This document shows positions 6,494 through 8,812 of a stretch of 8,812 nt of DNA, in pieces. The position numbers and the translations under genes were made by a program. The first letter of the stretch is position 1; every line of letters starts with the position of its first letter. The notes beneath the pieces were generated by a model, which had not been told where the DNA came from, searched no databases, and saw nothing but the letters and a program-made list of their open reading frames with translations. The DNA is from Anaerolineae bacterium (lineage in GTDB: Bacteria > Chloroflexota > Anaerolineae > UBA1429): the NCBI GenBank assembly GCA_007118555.1, contig SKRJ01000287.1, forward strand, positions 1-8,812, read 5' to 3'.

Positions 6494-6522
6494 ATAGTAG
6501 GCTGCCGCACCGGCTTTGTCAA
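6494..6522 (-). promoter_or_regulatory. Promoter of tyrS
   Basis: On the minus strand TTGACA (6522-6517, perfect consensus) and TACTAT (6499-6494) are separated by exactly 17 bases. Transcription would begin near 6487 and give a leader of about 57 bases. Confidence 0.7.
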
Positions 6523-6575
6523 GATAGCCGTTGGGCAGAAAACGCCGTACCCCACGTCCTTTCGAGGAGACTCTA

Positions 6576-7295
6576 TTGCCCGATACTGTGCTGCTGCTCG
6601 CGATCATCCTGGCCGCCGGCCTGATACAGGGCGTATCGGGGTTTGGGTTTGGCCTCTTTGCCATGGGCGTGATGGCCCTCATTATGCCTGTGACCGACGC
6701 CGTCGTCATTGTCGCGTTCGTCACCCTGTCCAGCATCAGCCTCAACCTCTGGAGCGTGCGCGACGACATCCCCTGGGCCGACACATGGCCCATCATTTTG
6801 GGCGCCATCCCCACCACCATCGTCGGCGTCCTCTTGCTGCGCAACCTGGATAGCTCGATCCTGCGCATGGGGATCGCCGTCATGATCCTGGGGGGTTGCG
6901 CCGTCAGCTTTTGGCATCCCGATCGGGCCCTCATTCACAAGGCCTACCCCGGCGCCCACATATCCGGGTTCGTCGGCGGCCTCTTTGGCGGCGCCCTGAA
7001 TATGGGCGGGCCGCCGGTGGTGCTTTACTCGCTGTTGCGCGGCTGGGAAAAGGGCGAGGCCAAGGGTGTCATGTCGGCGTACTTTTTTGTCACAGGGGTG
7101 CTGCGGGTCATTCTGCACATCGCGGCGGGGACGGCCACGTGGCCCCTGGTGAGGCAATCGCTCCTGCTCATCATCCCCACCGTGGCCGCTTCCTATCTGG
7201 GCGTCTGCATTTTCAACCGGCTGAGCACACGCGCCTTTCGCTTTGCCATCACCGGTCTGCTGGTGTTTCTGGCCGTGCGGGTGTTCGCCGGCTAG
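6576..7295 (+). CDS. TauE/SafE-family membrane permease
   Basis: This gene encodes 239 residues. The TTG at 6576 is chosen as start because GAGGAG lies 6 bases before it. An upstream in-frame TTG at 6531 has no ribosome site and would add a basic 15-residue tail. About seven to eight hydrophobic helices fill the chain. The family's two glycine-rich hallmarks are present: QGVSGFGFGLF (18-28) in the first helix, and GGLFGGALNMGGPP (about 131-144) after the central loop, followed by VVLYSLLRGW. TauE/SafE proteins (PF01925) are thought to export sulfite, sulfoacetate or other small organic anions. The substrate cannot be told from sequence and no sulfur-metabolism gene lies nearby. Length is typical. 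No terminator reading in the plus direction is visible after the stop; the hairpin at 7331-7355 serves the tRNA on the other strand. Confidence 0.9.
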   Translation: MPDTVLLLAIILAAGLIQGVSGFGFGLFAMGVMALIMPVTDAVVIVAFVTLSSISLNLWSVRDDIPWADTWPIILGAIPTTIVGVLLLRNLDSSILRMGIAVMILGGCAVSFWHPDRALIHKAYPGAHISGFVGGLFGGALNMGGPPVVLYSLLRGWEKGEAKGVMSAYFFVTGVLRVILHIAAGTATWPLVRQSLLLIIPTVAASYLGVCIFNRLSTRAFRFAITGLLVFLAVRVFAG

Positions 7296-7325
7296 CAGCC
7301 AACTCGGATACACCGCAAAGCAAGC

Positions 7326-7355
7326 AAAAAGGGCGAGCAGCTATGCTACTCGCCC
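7326..7355 (-). terminator. Intrinsic terminator of the tRNA-Asp gene
   Basis: The arms at 7345-7355 and 7331-7341 pair over 11 bases with one T-G wobble around a 3-base loop. On the minus strand the stem is followed at once by TTTTT (7330-7326). It begins 4 bases after the tRNA 3' end. Read on the plus strand it has no T-run, so it is specific for the tRNA. Confidence 0.85.
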
Positions 7356-7358
7356 CTG

Positions 7359-7432
7359 CGGAAGCGACGGGACTCGAACCCGCGATCTTCGGCTTGACAG
7401 GCCGACGTGTTAGACCACTACACTACGCCTCC
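7359..7432 (-). tRNA. tRNA-Asp (anticodon GTC)
   Basis: The gene is 74 nt long and folds into a full cloverleaf on the minus strand. The acceptor GGAGGCG pairs with CGCTTCC (one G-T). The D stem is GTGT/ACAC. The anticodon stem is TCGGC/GCCGA with loop CTGTCAA, giving anticodon GTC. The T arm is GCGGG-TTCGAGT-CCCGT. The discriminator base is G73, as expected for Asp. The CCA end is not encoded (the genome reads GCAG or similar after G73), so it must be added after transcription. It stands alone with its own promoter and terminator. Confidence 0.97.
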
Positions 7433-7442
7433 AACGCCCATC

Positions 7443-7471
7443 ATGATACCACTACCCGATGGGGCTGTCAA
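7443..7471 (-). promoter_or_regulatory. Promoter of tRNA-Asp
   Basis: On the minus strand TTGACA (7471-7466, perfect consensus) and TATCAT (7448-7443) are 17 bases apart. Transcription would begin a few bases before the mature tRNA 5' end at 7432, leaving a very short 5' leader. Confidence 0.8.
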
Positions 7472-7495
7472 AATCGCCGATTCTATGTGGGAGGC

Positions 7496-7524
7496 TTTTG
7501 TGCGAGCCGCTTGTAGGCTATCAT
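7496..7524 (+). promoter_or_regulatory. Weak candidate promoter of the kinase gene
   Basis: TATCAT at 7519-7524 is a good -10 box on the plus strand. The hexamer 17 bases upstream, TTTTGT (7496-7501), is a poor -35 match, so activator help or another start site is possible. Transcription would start near 7531, about 84 bases before the kinase ATG. Confidence 0.3.
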
Positions 7525-7577
7525 AGAGGCAGTTGGAACCTCGCAACCCGGATGCGACCTGGGACGTAGTCATAGGT

Positions 7578-7634
7578 ATGCAGGTCACGCACGAGCACTG
7601 CCGAAAGCATCATCATGGTCACCATCACGGCTGA
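7578..7634 (+). CDS. Candidate histidine-rich 18-residue leader peptide
   Basis: ATG 7578 opens a frame of 18 codons ending at TGA 7632-7634. The product MQVTHEHCRKHHHGHHHG has eight histidines and one cysteine. It overlaps the first codons of the kinase gene (ATG 7615) by 20 bases in another frame, an arrangement compatible with translational coupling. No clear Shine-Dalgarno is seen before it (AGGT touches the ATG; GGGAC is further up). It may be chance: the kinase frame there reads MVTITAEP. It is worth recording because the kinase start also lacks a strong ribosome site. Confidence 0.25.
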   Translation: MQVTHEHCRKHHHGHHHG

Positions 7635-8812
7635 ACCGCTGGCGCCCGGCGCCATGCTCAAACAGAGGTACGAGATTGTCCGCCTCATCAAAGGGGGCGG
7701 CATGTCCTGGGTGTACCAGGTGCGCGAGCGGCGTGGCGACGCCACCACGCGGCTCTGGGCGATGAAAGAGCTGCGCATGGACCCCGACGACCGCCACACC
7801 CTGGCCGAGGCCCGCCTCATGTTTGAGCAAGAGGCCCACATTCTGGTGCAGCTCGGCCACCGCAACCTGCCCCGGGTGGCGGCCTACTTTGCCGAGGGCG
7901 ATCGCTCCTACCTGGTGATGGAGTATGTCCACGGCGAGACCCTGCAGGAGCGCCTCTCCCAGACGCGGGCGCCCCTCCTGGAGAGCCAGGTGCTCCCCTG
8001 GGCGATTCAGGTGTGCGATGTGCTGGACTATTTGCACACGCGCCAGCCGCCGGTGATCTTTCGCGACGTCAAGCCGGGCAACATCATGGTGACGCCCAGC
8101 GGTGTGGTCAAGCTGATCGATTTCGGCATCGCCCGCACCTACAAGACGGGCAAGCAGCGCGACACTATCACCATGGGCTCGGAGAACTATGCCGCGCCCG
8201 AGCAGTGGGGCCAGGGCCAGACCGACCCGCGCTCGGACATTTATGGGCTGGGTGCCACGCTGTACCACCTGCTGACCAACGAGCCGCCCCTGCCCGCCTA
8301 TGTGCCCGGCGAGCGCACGGCCATCGCCCAGCGCAATCCGTCCGTGTCTGAGCGACTGATCCAGATCGTGGAACGGGCCATGGCCCACGACCGGGGCGAT
8401 CGCTTTCGCTCGGCGGCCGAGATGCGCGCCGCCCTGCTGCGCTGCCTGCCGCCCTGGGAGCGCCTGCGCTGGCAGGCCCGGGCGCAGAATGCGGCGCAGG
8501 ATGCGGTGCAGGAGACGACAGCAGGTGCTGCCGAGCGCGCTCCTTCGCCACCCAGACAGCCAGCCCGCCGGAAACCTGCGGCGCCATCGACGCCCGAGCC
8601 CCGGGCTGCATCGTCGCCGCCGCTCCCGCGGGCCCGTGAGGCAATGGCCGCTGGCAGCCAGCCCTGCCGCACCTGCGGCATTCCCAACCGGCAGGGGGCC
8701 CGCTACTGCCGGCTGTGTGGAGGCCGACTGCAGGCCAGCTCCGACGCCACGTTGGCCGTCGCCGGCGAGATGCCGCCCCGGACGAGCTATCGCCTCAAGG
8801 GCGGTCCCACCA
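7615..8812 (+). CDS. Serine/threonine protein kinase with zinc ribbon (C-terminus beyond window)
   Basis: This gene is open from ATG 7615 to the window edge, 399 complete codons. Residues 19-280 form a Hanks-type kinase: glycine loop IKGGGMSWVYQV (25-36), ATP-binding K51 in WAMKEL, the catalytic loop VIFRDVKPGNIM (147-158, D151) and the metal-binding DFG at 169-171, then ENYAAPEQ and DPRSDIYGLGATLYHLL. The canonical HRD His is Phe149, a variant often seen in Chloroflexota and cyanobacterial kinases; the catalytic Asp is kept, so it should be active. An Ala/Pro-rich linker (about 290-345) leads to a zinc ribbon CRTC...CRLC (C351, C354, C365, C368). What follows is unknown. No transmembrane segment is seen in the visible part. 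The ribosome site is weak (GAAAG), and an in-frame stop (7573-7575) excludes a longer start with ATG, GTG or TTG. Confidence 0.93.
   Translation, partial: MVTITAEPLAPGAMLKQRYEIVRLIKGGGMSWVYQVRERRGDATTRLWAMKELRMDPDDRHTLAEARLMFEQEAHILVQLGHRNLPRVAAYFAEGDRSYLVMEYVHGETLQERLSQTRAPLLESQVLPWAIQVCDVLDYLHTRQPPVIFRDVKPGNIMVTPSGVVKLIDFGIARTYKTGKQRDTITMGSENYAAPEQWGQGQTDPRSDIYGLGATLYHLLTNEPPLPAYVPGERTAIAQRNPSVSERLIQIVERAMAHDRGDRFRSAAEMRAALLRCLPPWERLRWQARAQNAAQDAVQETTAGAAERAPSPPRQPARRKPAAPSTPEPRAASSPPLPRAREAMAAGSQPCRTCGIPNRQGARYCRLCGGRLQASSDATLAVAGEMPPRTSYRLKGGPT

Noticed and set aside
7359..7432. tRNA-Asp as an integration site
   Set aside because: No integrase, no repeat of the tRNA 3' end and no change in base composition is visible around it.
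7585..8388. Minus-strand frame of 267 codons, rich in His, Gly and Arg
   Set aside because: It mirrors the kinase domain, whose catalytic motifs are clear on the plus strand.

Overview
The window is a high-GC, gene-dense bacterial chromosome segment. It most resembles Chloroflexota. This inference rests on the high GC content, on a Ser/Thr kinase with an 'FRD' catalytic loop and a zinc ribbon of the style common in that phylum, and on the mix of ResB-like, ThuA-like and DprA-like genes. No marker gene here fixes the lineage. No insertion sequence, integrase, CRISPR array or phage gene is visible.

Left part (1-2395, all minus strand): the N-terminal part of a ResB-like cytochrome c biogenesis protein, cut by the window edge; a ThuA-domain protein with a near-consensus promoter and a perfect Shine-Dalgarno; and a 330-residue fusion of an FmdE-type domain, a four-cysteine zinc ribbon and a TrmO/TsaA-type tRNA methyltransferase domain. 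A hairpin lies between thuA-like and resB-like.

Centre (2446-4480, plus strand): a divergent intergenic region holds an 8-bp-arm palindrome and a full-consensus promoter (TTGACA-16-TATAAT). This drives a very divergent DprA/Smf-like gene and, 13 bases behind it, an unknown multi-pass membrane protein with an acidic proline-rich loop. A strong, probably bidirectional terminator closes the unit.

Right-centre (4495-7295): tyrS on the minus strand is followed by a membrane-anchored protein with a carboxymuconolactone-decarboxylase/AhpD-like fold that lacks the usual CxxC. A TauE/SafE permease gene diverges from tyrS. The two promoters are interleaved so that RNA polymerase could probably occupy only one at a time.

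Right end (7326-8812): a solitary tRNA-Asp(GTC) on the minus strand has its own promoter and terminator. Facing away on the plus strand is a Ser/Thr protein kinase with a zinc ribbon, running off the window. A histidine-rich 18-codon reading frame overlaps the kinase start.

The genes do not form one pathway. The most unusual items are the FmdE-zinc-TrmO fusion, the eroded DprA-like protein with its membrane partner, the interleaved tyrS/TauE promoters and the His-rich small reading frame. No clearly new defence or mobile system is evident.
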